Shown piece after piece: positions 5,818 to 11,481 of a stretch of 11,481 nucleotides of DNA. A program made the position numbers and the translations under genes. The DNA lies in NCBI GenBank assembly GCA_002373995.1, contig DFLB01000058.1, positions 1-11,481 on the forward strand, written 5' to 3'. The DNA is from Bacteroidales bacterium UBA3630. Lineage in GTDB: Bacteria; Bacteroidota; Bacteroidia; Bacteroidales; P3. The notes below the pieces were generated by a model that saw only the letters and a list, made by a program, of their open reading frames with translations, was not told where the DNA came from and ran no database searches. Position 1 is the stretch's first letter. Each line of letters begins with the position of its first letter.

Positions 5818-7032
5818 TCAATATCCAAACTGCTTGGCCGCATCGTCCATACGACGCGGAACGTCGACCCCGAAGGGGCACCGCGTCAGGCAACTGCCAC
5901 AGTGCGTACATTCCGACGCATGATGCGACAACGCGTCATACTGCGCCCGCAACTCCTCACTCATACCGTCACGCTCGGCCTTGTCCAACAATTCGTTGAC
6001 GCGGGCAATAGGTATTCCCTGCGGACAAGGCGAACAGTGGTTGCAATAGGTGCAATCGCCTCCCGCCTTGGCCACCTCGCGTTTGCCAACCGTCGTATAA
6101 TCCTTCTCGGCATCGGTTGCCTGCAGCCAGTGCAGGTCGGTCATCAACTCGTCCATGTTGTCGATCCCCAGAATGCACGTACTGATACAAGGCTTCGCTA
6201 AGCAATAGGCTATGCACTGCTCCGGCGTATAGGCCACCCCCAGAGGCGACTGCTTGGCATCCAGCAGGCGTCCGCCGCCGCCGAAGGTCTTCATCACCGT
6301 CACCCCAATCCCATGCGTCGCACAGTAATCGTAAAACTCCACCCTCACGGGGTCTATGCCGGCCTGCAGGTTGTCCATCGCTCCCTCTTCCCACGGTATG
6401 GCACCGCCGCGCAGCCGGTCAAACGCCGGATTGAGCGAGAACATTATCACCTCTATCCACCCGCTCTTCGCCGCCATCAACGCCACCTCGGCATTATGGC
6501 TGCTGACGCCGATGTGCTTTATCTTCCCCTCTTTCTTCAACTGCTTGACATAGTCTAAATAAGGGCTCCCCTCCAGCTCCTGCCACTCCGCTGGGCTGTC
6601 GGTGATGTGTATCATACCCACCTCGATATGGTCCGTACCCAACCGCTGCAGCAAGTCTTCAAAGCCGGCCCGCGTCTCTTCTACATCGCGTGTGCGCTTG
6701 TGCTGCCCGTTGACCCACACCGTGCCGATATGACCCTGTATGATCATCTCGTCCCGACGCCCCCGCAATGCGTAGCCTATATTGGAGCGCACCTTGGGAT
6801 TGGCATCATAAATATCGATATAGTTCATACCGCTGTCAAGCGCCACCGCCATCAACTCGGCCGACTGCGCCGAGTCCAACTTCTCAAAACCCCCGCAGCC
6901 AATGCTGACCTCGCTCACCATCAGACCCGTGTTGCCCAGCGGACGGTAGGTCATCGAATTCTCCGCCTTGTGCGTACACGAGGCCACTGCCGTTGCCATC
7001 GCTATGGCAACCCACAAACAAATCTTTCTCAT
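5818..7032 (-). CDS. Aldo/keto-reductase-like protein with C-terminal 4Fe-4S motifs and a lipoprotein leader
   Basis: A 404-residue protein. Residues 27-310 form an aldo/keto reductase TIM barrel: MTYRPLGNTGLMVSEVSIGCGGF (27-49), YIDIYD (71-76), IHITDS (141-146), KIKHIGVSSHN (170-180). Residues 325-392 are ferredoxin-like, with C327-x2-C-x2-C-x2-CP and C375-x2-C-x2-C-x3-CP, enough ligands for two [4Fe-4S] clusters. Of the classical catalytic tetrad, D73 and H142 are present, but the Tyr position reads Asn78 (DANPKVRSNIG) and the Lys position reads His101 (IQGHIG), so ordinary NADPH-linked carbonyl reduction is doubtful. I believe a 4Fe-4S AKR subgroup shares these changes. Residues 1-19 form a lipoprotein leader ending VASC; there is no twin-arginine motif. 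An internal Met27 with GGAG seven bases ahead is a possible cytosolic start. It has a strong terminator of its own. I see no promoter in the 42 bases between it and the tRNA terminator. Confidence 0.87.
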   Translation of the reverse strand: MRKICLWVAIAMATAVASCTHKAENSMTYRPLGNTGLMVSEVSIGCGGFEKLDSAQSAELMAVALDSGMNYIDIYDANPKVRSNIGYALRGRRDEMIIQGHIGTVWVNGQHKRTRDVEETRAGFEDLLQRLGTDHIEVGMIHITDSPAEWQELEGSPYLDYVKQLKKEGKIKHIGVSSHNAEVALMAAKSGWIEVIMFSLNPAFDRLRGGAIPWEEGAMDNLQAGIDPVRVEFYDYCATHGIGVTVMKTFGGGGRLLDAKQSPLGVAYTPEQCIAYCLAKPCISTCILGIDNMDELMTDLHWLQATDAEKDYTTVGKREVAKAGGDCTYCNHCSPCPQGIPIARVNELLDKAERDGMSEELRAQYDALSHHASECTHCGSCLTRCPFGVDVPRRMDDAAKQFGY

Positions 7033-7074
7033 ATCTTTTTCTCGTTAAACATCATTCCCCTTAATGGATAAAAG

Positions 7075-7110
7075 AAAAGGGAGTCTACATTGCGTTGAAG
7101 ACTCCCTTTT
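7075..7110 (-). terminator. Rho-independent terminator after tRNA-Gln
   Basis: Twelve-base arms (aaaagggagtct / agactccctttt) with a 12-base loop begin 5 bases past the tRNA 3' end and run into TTTTCTTTTATCC on the minus strand. Any transcription of the next gene from the tRNA promoter would need readthrough here. Confidence 0.85.
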
Positions 7111-7115
7111 ACCTG

Positions 7116-7186
7116 TTGTCCTACCTGGATTCGAACCAAGACAAGCTGATCCAGAGTCAGATGTGCTACCGTTACACCATAGGACA
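7116..7186 (-). tRNA. tRNA-Gln (anticodon CUG)
   Basis: A complete cloverleaf can be drawn. The acceptor is TGTCCTA / TAGGACA with seven perfect pairs, including the weak U1-A72 typical of tRNA-Gln. The D-arm is GTGT / GCAC, the anticodon loop CTCTGGA with CTG at 34-36, and the T-arm CTTGG / CCAGG with loop TTCGAAT. The discriminator is A and no CCA is encoded. The anticodon stem TCTGA / TCAGC has a U27-C43 mismatch at its outer pair. Its promoter is upstream at 7216-7246. Confidence 0.95.
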
Positions 7187-7215
7187 AACTCGGCTTCCTC
7201 TCTCGAAAGCGGGTG

Positions 7216-7246
7216 CAAAAGTACTAACTTTTTCTGATATGGAAAA
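7216..7246 (-). promoter_or_regulatory. Promoter of tRNA-Gln
   Basis: TACTTTTG (7216-7223) is a perfect TAnnTTTG -7 element about 30 bases before the mature tRNA 5' end. At the expected 19-base spacing the -33 position reads TTTT instead of TTTG. Confidence 0.6.
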
Positions 7247-7259
7247 AAATATTTTTGGA

Positions 7260-7346
7260 GGAAAATGGAAAATGGAAAGGGGAAAGCTATAAAACAGCCA
7301 TTTAGGTGTGCAAAAAAACTTTCCACTTTCCACTTTCAGCTTTCCT
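7260..7346. repeat. Inverted pair of four-unit 7-bp (GGAAANN) tracts after the receptor stop
   Basis: Four heptads GGAAAAT, GGAAAAT, GGAAAGG, GGAAAGC occupy 7260-7287. Four heptads in the opposite sense (ctttcca, ctttcca, ctttcag, ctttcct) occupy 7319-7346, ending one base before the receptor stop codon. The two tracts are near-complementary, with perfect GGAAAGCT / AGCTTTCC ends on the inner-left and outer-right sides. In the receptor mRNA they could fold into a long imperfect hairpin just after the stop, followed by a T-rich run. It may therefore serve as the receptor's terminator or 3' end stabiliser; I see no other terminator there. Confidence 0.75.
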
Positions 7347-7347
7347 C

Positions 7348-9978
7348 TTAGAGGCTGTCGCCAGCCTCGCTCGAACCCTCTTTGGCGTCTTTTTCGAGTT
7401 CCATCTTGCCAAATCGCAACGTAATACCGGCCGATATATAGCGGCTGTTGGTCATCTTGTTGGTGCTGTCGCTGAGGTAGTACGGGTTGGTGATAATGCT
7501 GCCGCTGCCGAAACGGCCGCCCCAATTGAATATATCCTGCACGTTGATAAACACCGACAGCTTGCGCTTGAAGAAGTCGCTCCTCACGCCGATATTCAAA
7601 CTGTAGCGGTCCTTGCGCTCGCTCATCAGGCTCAGCGTGGACGAGTTATAGTTGGCCGACAGCGTCACCTGATACTGGTTGAACAGCTTGGCCCAGGCAT
7701 TGACCCGCACGCTCCACGACACCTTGCTGGTGTCCGACACCTGGTGCACCCCGTTGCGGTCGTATTCCATGTGGTAGCCATAGTCGTAGACATTGGCATA
7801 GAGCCTCACATTGAAAAATCCCGTGGGGCGGTAGGTCATGTTCAGGTTTGCACCATAGCGCCACGACGACCCCATATTGTATGGCATCGAGTAGCTGACA
7901 ATGCGGTCCAAAAAGTCGTCATACTCGGCATCGGTCAGCGAACTGATCTCGTTGGCACTCAACCGTCCGTAGCCCTCGATACCAATGTTGCCAAAACGCT
8001 CGAAGTACTTCTGCCACCCAGCCTCCACATTGTGCGTGTAGCTGTCCTTCAGGTTGGGGTTGCCCTTGCTGTAGCTGTCGTCACCGTAGCGACGGAAGGT
8101 GCTCACCTGCTCCTCGCTCGGCGAACGCATTCGCATCGAGTAGTTCAGCTTGAAGTTGTGCATATCCTCCGTGCGGTAGGTGAGGTGTATCGAGGGACGG
8201 AAGGTGATCTCGGGCAGCGACCCGCTGTCGGCAAACGACATAGTGCTGCGGTAGCAGTAGTCCTCGTTGGACAGTCCCACACCCAATCCGCTGCTCAAGG
8301 TGAAACCTCCCCAGCGGTGCGTCCAGTTGACGTCGGCATTGACCTCCGCCGTCCCTCCTGTAAAGTTGTAGGTCCGCAACCAGTCCACCACATCGCCTGT
8401 CGTGTCGTTGAAACGCATATAGTCGTTGTCCATTCTGCTCAGGTCGGCGCGCAGACCGTAGCTCAACTCGCCGTCTTTCGAGTAGGGCCGGTTGTATCGC
8501 GCATCAAGGCTGGCACCATAGTTGAAGCTGCGCGACATCATGTAGCGGTGCTCGTCGAGGTCGGTGTACGTGGTGTACTCGCGGTTGTACCACTCGTCGC
8601 CTGTGTTGCGCGAGAGGCGGGTGTTGACGCCGATGCGCAGGTTGTGCCCTTCAAGGTCAAACTTCTTCGTGTAGTCGGCACCCAGGTGGCCAAACATCGA
8701 GCCGCCCACAGTGCTGTCGTTGATGCCGTACATGAGGGTGCTGTCGGGAAAGTAGAACACCTGCTCCAACTCGCGGTCCGCCACACTGCGGTTGTCGTTG
8801 TAAAAACCGCCGCCGTCAAACGATATCTCGCTCATCGAGTCAATCTCATAGTTGACACCAACAAAGATGTTGCCGCTCAGCGACCGGTTGTAGCTCGACG
8901 AGGTGTCGTGCTGATACATCGTGGTGTCATAGTCCACGCCCTGCACGCCGCCCTCGTGGTCGCGACGACGCCACGAGTCGGTGCGCGTGGTGTTCTTGCG
9001 GTCGCTGAAGCGCCCCGATGCAAAAAGGTTGATGCTCAGCTTCTCCTTGGCCCACATGTAGCTCACCCACGGCGACACAAAGGGCTGGTTGCTACCGTTG
9101 ACACCAAAACTCACAAACTGGTTGCTCTTGATATGCGCCGACGTGACAATATTGATAACCGCCTCGGCATCAGTGGCATATTTGGCCGATGGGTTGGTAA
9201 TGGCCTCGATGCGCGCCAGCGCGTTGGCAGGCAGGGTCTGCAGGTAGGTCTTCAGGTTCTCTTCCGTCAGCTTCGACGGCTTGTCGTTGATCCAGATCTC
9301 TACGCTGCTCACGCCTCGAAGCGTGATGTTGCCCTCTACATCAACCTCCACTCCGGGAGCGTTCTGCAGCGCGTCTTCCGTCGTGCCGGTCTGAATCGAC
9401 GGGTCTTCGCTGACGTTGTATATCAACTTCTCGCCGTCCATGGCATAGAGGGGCTTCTCCGCAGTGATGCTCACCTCTTTCAAGGTGGTGGCTCCAGCCT
9501 TGAGGCGCAGCGTGCCTAAGGCCGTATTGTTTTCCACCCTGAACGGCACCATCCTGTTCTGGTACCCAATGGCCGTAATTCGAAGCAGATAAGCGCCGGC
9601 AGGCACATCGCTGATCTCAAACAGGCCGTCCAGATTGGTGGCGGCACCCTTCACAAAACTGCTGTCCGCCGAGTCAAGCACTGCCACGTTGACAAATGCC
9701 AGAAACTCGCCGCTGGCCGAGTCGCGCAGCGACCCAACTACTTTAAAGGTGTCTCCCTCTTTCACTTTCTTTTTCTGCTTCACCTGCTGGGCTTTCTGGT
9801 CGTCACCCATCTGGCTCCAATCGCGGCCGCCCATCGGCGGACGCCCACTCGGTCGGTCGCCGCCACCTCCCATCGGAGGACGACCGCCAGGGCCGCCAGG
9901 CTGCGCTTCGCAGTATGTCACCGCCATCATCGTCATTACCATCAGGCAAATCACCCGTCTCATCAATAGTCGCTTCAT
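7348..9978 (-). CDS. Outer-membrane beta-barrel receptor with N-terminal carboxypeptidase-regulatory-like domain
   Basis: Predicted outer-membrane receptor of 876 residues. Order: signal peptide (1 to about 25, ending TYCEAQ); a Gly/Pro/Met-rich stretch at 27-58 with RPPMGG twice; a lysine-rich linker (66-73); a carboxypeptidase-regulatory-like beta-sandwich at about 77-160 (VVGSLRDSASGEFLAFVNVAV, GLFEISDVPAGAYLLRITAIGY). Then comes a TonB-box-like TTLKEVSITAEKP (164-176), a plug domain at about 176-280 (ALQNAPGVEVDVEGNITLRG, ARIEAITNPSAKY), and a barrel up to the last strand ISAGITLRFG, followed by a charged tail. It is clearly paralogous to the receptor at 764-2959: plug motifs and the LRFGKMELE end match. 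Family members are envelope uptake or assembly proteins; the substrate here is unknown and there is no SusD-like partner. It appears monocistronic. The 200-base region upstream is AT-rich near the start but holds no convincing TTTG/TAnnTTTG pair. Confidence 0.88.
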   Translation of the reverse strand: MKRLLMRRVICLMVMTMMAVTYCEAQPGGPGGRPPMGGGGDRPSGRPPMGGRDWSQMGDDQKAQQVKQKKKVKEGDTFKVVGSLRDSASGEFLAFVNVAVLDSADSSFVKGAATNLDGLFEISDVPAGAYLLRITAIGYQNRMVPFRVENNTALGTLRLKAGATTLKEVSITAEKPLYAMDGEKLIYNVSEDPSIQTGTTEDALQNAPGVEVDVEGNITLRGVSSVEIWINDKPSKLTEENLKTYLQTLPANALARIEAITNPSAKYATDAEAVINIVTSAHIKSNQFVSFGVNGSNQPFVSPWVSYMWAKEKLSINLFASGRFSDRKNTTRTDSWRRRDHEGGVQGVDYDTTMYQHDTSSSYNRSLSGNIFVGVNYEIDSMSEISFDGGGFYNDNRSVADRELEQVFYFPDSTLMYGINDSTVGGSMFGHLGADYTKKFDLEGHNLRIGVNTRLSRNTGDEWYNREYTTYTDLDEHRYMMSRSFNYGASLDARYNRPYSKDGELSYGLRADLSRMDNDYMRFNDTTGDVVDWLRTYNFTGGTAEVNADVNWTHRWGGFTLSSGLGVGLSNEDYCYRSTMSFADSGSLPEITFRPSIHLTYRTEDMHNFKLNYSMRMRSPSEEQVSTFRRYGDDSYSKGNPNLKDSYTHNVEAGWQKYFERFGNIGIEGYGRLSANEISSLTDAEYDDFLDRIVSYSMPYNMGSSWRYGANLNMTYRPTGFFNVRLYANVYDYGYHMEYDRNGVHQVSDTSKVSWSVRVNAWAKLFNQYQVTLSANYNSSTLSLMSERKDRYSLNIGVRSDFFKRKLSVFINVQDIFNWGGRFGSGSIITNPYYLSDSTNKMTNSRYISAGITLRFGKMELEKDAKEGSSEAGDSL

Positions 9979-10190
9979 CTCTGTATTCTAATGTTATTAA
10001 AGTTAATACAACGTCAATTAACACTATTTAGTATTCATTCAATGAAGCAACTTGCAAAAAAAAGAAAATAATTATCCAGTTCCCCGCCACAAGGCTGCGG
10101 CTTGTCACAGGCTGCCCCCTCCGCGTTGTCAACCTATGCCTGCATAATACCCGCAAAAAGGCAAAAATCTGACAGGGAAAATAAAAAAAA
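9979..10190. other. Intergenic region upstream of the large receptor
   Basis: Non-coding. The 100 bases next to the receptor start are AT-rich (9979-10080) and presumably hold its promoter, but only weak matches are visible, such as TAACTTTA near 10000 without a -33 TTTG. The part at 10080-10140 is GC-rich with a weak acaag / cttgt inverted repeat. I see no small gene or RNA here. Confidence 0.5.
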
Positions 10191-10219
10191 GAGCATCCCC
10201 GACTGCATCGGGGATGCTC
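10191..10219 (-). terminator. Rho-independent terminator of the rpsF-rpsR-rplI operon
   Basis: Perfect 12-bp stem (GAGCATCCCCGA / TCGGGGATGCTC) with a 5-base loop, 24 bases after the rplI stop. It is followed on the minus strand by TTTTTTTTATTTT. Confidence 0.95.
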
Positions 10220-10243
10220 ATCTATAACTTGTCTGTCTGGCGA

Positions 10244-10687
10244 TTACTCTGCCACAACCTCGAGGTTGAGCTCAGCCTTGATCTCCTTGTAGACATTGAC
10301 CTTGGCGGTATAGTTGCCAACAGCCTTGATGGGCTCGACAACGATGTCCTTGCGGTCCACATCGTAGTTGTGCTGCTCCTTCAGAGCCTCAGCCACCATG
10401 ATATTGTTGACACCACCGAAGAGCTGGCCGTTCTCGCCAACCTTGACGATCAACTTCACGGTCTTGCCGTTCAGAGCTGCCTGCTGGGTCTCGGCGTTCT
10501 TGCGCAGAGCTTCCTCCTTATGAGCGCGCTGACGCAGGTTCTCGGCATGGATCTTCTTGTTCACCGGAGTGGCGATGATAGCCATCCCTTTCGGCAGGAG
10601 GTAGTTGTTGGCATAGCCATTCTTCACCTTGACGATTTCGTCCTTGTAGCCCAGATTGGCCACATCTTGTTTCAGTATGATTTCCAT
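10244..10687 (-). CDS. rplI: 50S ribosomal protein L9
   Basis: Ribosomal protein of the large subunit that binds 23S rRNA. At 147 residues it has the usual length and two-domain layout: an N-terminal RNA-binding domain (MEIILKQDVANLGYKDEIVKVKNGYANNYLLP over residues 1-32, including the conserved GYANNYLLPKG), a long connecting helix at about 40-75 rich in Lys, Glu, Ala and Gln, and a C-terminal domain with LFGGVNN (89-95). It is the last gene of the S6-S18-L9 cluster, 18 bases after rpsR, and is closed by the terminator at 10191-10219. No anomalies seen. Confidence 0.98.
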   Translation of the reverse strand: MEIILKQDVANLGYKDEIVKVKNGYANNYLLPKGMAIIATPVNKKIHAENLRQRAHKEEALRKNAETQQAALNGKTVKLIVKVGENGQLFGGVNNIMVAEALKEQHNYDVDRKDIVVEPIKAVGNYTAKVNVYKEIKAELNLEVVAE

Positions 10688-10705
10688 CTATCTATCCTCC
10701 TTGTT

Positions 10706-10972
10706 TTATTTGAGACAATCGGCGACGTAGGGCATCAAGGCAATATGACGGGCACGCTTGATAGCCTGCGAGACCTTCTTCTGGTACTTGTTCGAGGTGC
10801 CGGTGATGCGACGGGGCAGTATCTTGCCCTGCTCGTTGACAAACTTCAGCAGGAAGTCGGCATCCTTGTAGTCAATATATTTTATACCGAGCTTTTTGAA
10901 GCGGCAGTATTTCTTACGCTGAGTCTCCACGGCGATGGGAGTCAGATATTTGATTTCGCTTTCGTTAGCCAT
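10706..10972 (-). CDS. rpsR: 30S ribosomal protein S18
   Basis: Small-subunit protein of 88 residues that forms a heterodimer with S6 on the platform of the 30S subunit. Conserved features are YCRFKKLGIKYIDYKDADFL (22-41), ILPRRITGTSNKYQKKVSQAI (51-71) and KRARHIALMPY (72-82). It sits between rpsF and rplI, with a 39-base gap to rpsF filled largely by four 7-bp AT-rich repeats. In E. coli priB and in Bacillus ssb lie in this cluster next to S6; here nothing intervenes. Confidence 0.98.
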   Translation of the reverse strand: MANESEIKYLTPIAVETQRKKYCRFKKLGIKYIDYKDADFLLKFVNEQGKILPRRITGTSNKYQKKVSQAIKRARHIALMPYVADCLK

Positions 10973-10977
10973 TTTAC

Positions 10978-11005
10978 TTTAAACTTTAATCTTTAAACCT
11001 TAAAC
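10978..11005. repeat. Four tandem 7-bp units between rpsF and rpsR
   Basis: On the minus strand the units read GTTTAAG, GTTTAAA, GATTAAA, GTTTAAA, directly before the rpsR start. They fill most of the 39-base gap. They might set an unstructured, A/T-rich translation start region for rpsR; no function is established from sequence. Confidence 0.7.
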
Positions 11006-11011
11006 TGATAG

Positions 11012-11383
11012 TTAAGCCTCGGCGGGAGCCTCGACGGGGGCGGCAGCAGCCTCTGCTTTCTTGGCACGCTTCTTCTCGTTGTAGGCCACAGCATGCTTGT
11101 CCAAGCTGACGGTCAGGAAGCGAAGCAGGCGCTCGTCGCGCTTGTAGGCAACCTCGAGGTCATTAATGACACTGCCCTCGGCCTTAAACTCAATAAGATA
11201 ATAGAAGCCGGTGGTCTTCTTACGGATAGGATAGGCCAGCTTACGCATGCCCCAATTGTTCTCGTACACAATCTCCGCACCTTTGCTCTGAAGCAGATCC
11301 GTGTACTTCTTTACCGTTTCCTTCATCTGTTCTTCAGACAAAACGGGAGTTGCAATGAAAACGGTTTCGTACTGTTTTACCAT
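11012..11383 (-). CDS. rpsF: 30S ribosomal protein S6
   Basis: Small-subunit protein and partner of S18. It has 123 residues: the S6 fold occupies about 1-100 (MVKQYETVFIATPVLSEEQ at the start, NNWGMRKLAYPIRKKTTGFYYLIEF at 42-66, RDERLLRFLTVSLD at 82-95). The C-terminal tail is rich in Lys, Ala, Glu and Pro, as in many S6 proteins. It is the first gene of the S6-S18-L9 operon. Its leader (11384-11426) is A/C-rich on the coding strand and lacks a Shine-Dalgarno sequence, which is normal for Bacteroidota. No clear TAnnTTTG promoter is visible between it and the upstream terminator, so initiation could lie within or before that terminator. Confidence 0.98.
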   Translation of the reverse strand: MVKQYETVFIATPVLSEEQMKETVKKYTDLLQSKGAEIVYENNWGMRKLAYPIRKKTTGFYYLIEFKAEGSVINDLEVAYKRDERLLRFLTVSLDKHAVAYNEKKRAKKAEAAAAPVEAPAEA

Positions 11384-11426
11384 TACTTTGTTGTTGTTTT
11401 GTTGTTAATTGGTTTGTGTTAACAAA

Positions 11427-11455
11427 AAAAGGCAGAACACCATGTTCTGCCTTTT
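11427..11455 (-). terminator. Rho-independent terminator after the edge tRNA
   Basis: Arms aaaaggcagaac / gttctgcctttt with a 5-base loop, beginning 7 bases after the tRNA 3' end. On the minus strand it runs into TTTTTTTGTTAAC. T-runs flank both sides, so it may work in both directions. Confidence 0.8.
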
Positions 11456-11461
11456 CCTTTG

Positions 11462-11481
11462 AGCCACTTCGCGGACTCGAA
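11462..11481 (-). tRNA. tRNA, 3' end only (identity not determinable)
   Basis: On the minus strand the last 20 bases read as the T-loop TTCGAGT, the 3' half of the T-stem CCGCG, the 3' acceptor strand AAGTGGC and a U discriminator, with no CCA encoded. The placement just before a terminator repeats the arrangement at tRNA-Gln. The anticodon lies outside the window. Confidence 0.7.

Noticed and set aside
7045..7326. A 93-residue minus-strand open frame spanning the tRNA
   Set aside because: It runs through tRNA-Gln, its promoter and its terminator; the reading is incidental.
7306..9519. A 737-residue plus-strand open frame
   Set aside because: It is antisense to the large receptor, has a Val/Ala/His/Arg-rich composition typical of shadow frames in GC-rich genes, no recognisable motif and no promoter; the minus-strand frame has a signal peptide, plug and barrel.
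10090..10116. Inverted repeat acaag / cttgt as a terminator or riboswitch stem
   Set aside because: Only five base pairs around a seven-base loop, no T-run and no conserved core; chance occurrence is likely.
11384..11426. S6:S18-binding autoregulatory leader before rpsF
   Set aside because: The visible leader is short, A/C-rich and unstructured; I could not draw a supporting hairpin.

Overview
The window reads as a chromosomal segment from a member of the Bacteroidota, most likely the order Bacteroidales. Three things point there: promoters of the TTTG-N19-TAnnTTTG type, BlaI/BlaR1 and SusC-like outer-membrane receptor families, and an rpsF-rpsR-rplI cluster with no ssb gene inside it. Genus cannot be settled by eye. 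Every gene I accept lies on the minus strand, so the window is best read from its right end to its left end. The large plus-strand open frames are shadows of GC-rich genes.

Reading in the direction of transcription: (1) 11481-10191 holds the 3' end of a tRNA with its terminator, then ribosomal protein genes rpsF, rpsR and rplI, closed by a strong terminator. (2) 9978-7348 is an 876-residue outer-membrane beta-barrel receptor with an N-terminal carboxypeptidase-regulatory-like domain, followed by an inverted pair of 7-bp repeat tracts. (3) 7186-7116 is tRNA-Gln(CUG) with its own promoter and terminator. (4) 7032-4842 holds two oxidoreductase-like genes, an aldo/keto-reductase-like protein with two Fe-S cysteine motifs and a flavin-reductase-like protein. 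Both carry an N-terminal lipoprotein leader, unusual for families that normally work in the cytosol. Between them is a tandem array of 11-bp repeats. (5) 4783-764 is a compact operon: a BlaI-type repressor, a BlaR1-type M56 metalloprotease with a lipocalin-like periplasmic domain, and a second receptor paralogous to the one in (2). (6) 668-1 is the start of rfbB (dTDP-glucose 4,6-dehydratase), cut by the window edge.

The most interesting unit is (5). The blaI promoter carries two palindromes of identical design (GATTA-N6-TAATC), one lying on the -7 box and the other about 40 bases into the leader. The membrane protease keeps its zinc-binding residues, but its sensor end is a lipocalin-like fold joined through a membrane segment that ends in a lipobox-like cysteine. 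The regulated gene is an outer-membrane receptor rather than a beta-lactamase. I infer a self-contained sense-and-import or envelope-stress circuit. Its ligand and the fate of the lipocalin domain are unknown.

The second point of interest is (4), where two neighbouring cytosolic-type redox proteins appear to have been moved to the envelope. All family assignments here are from reading motifs; no database search was run.
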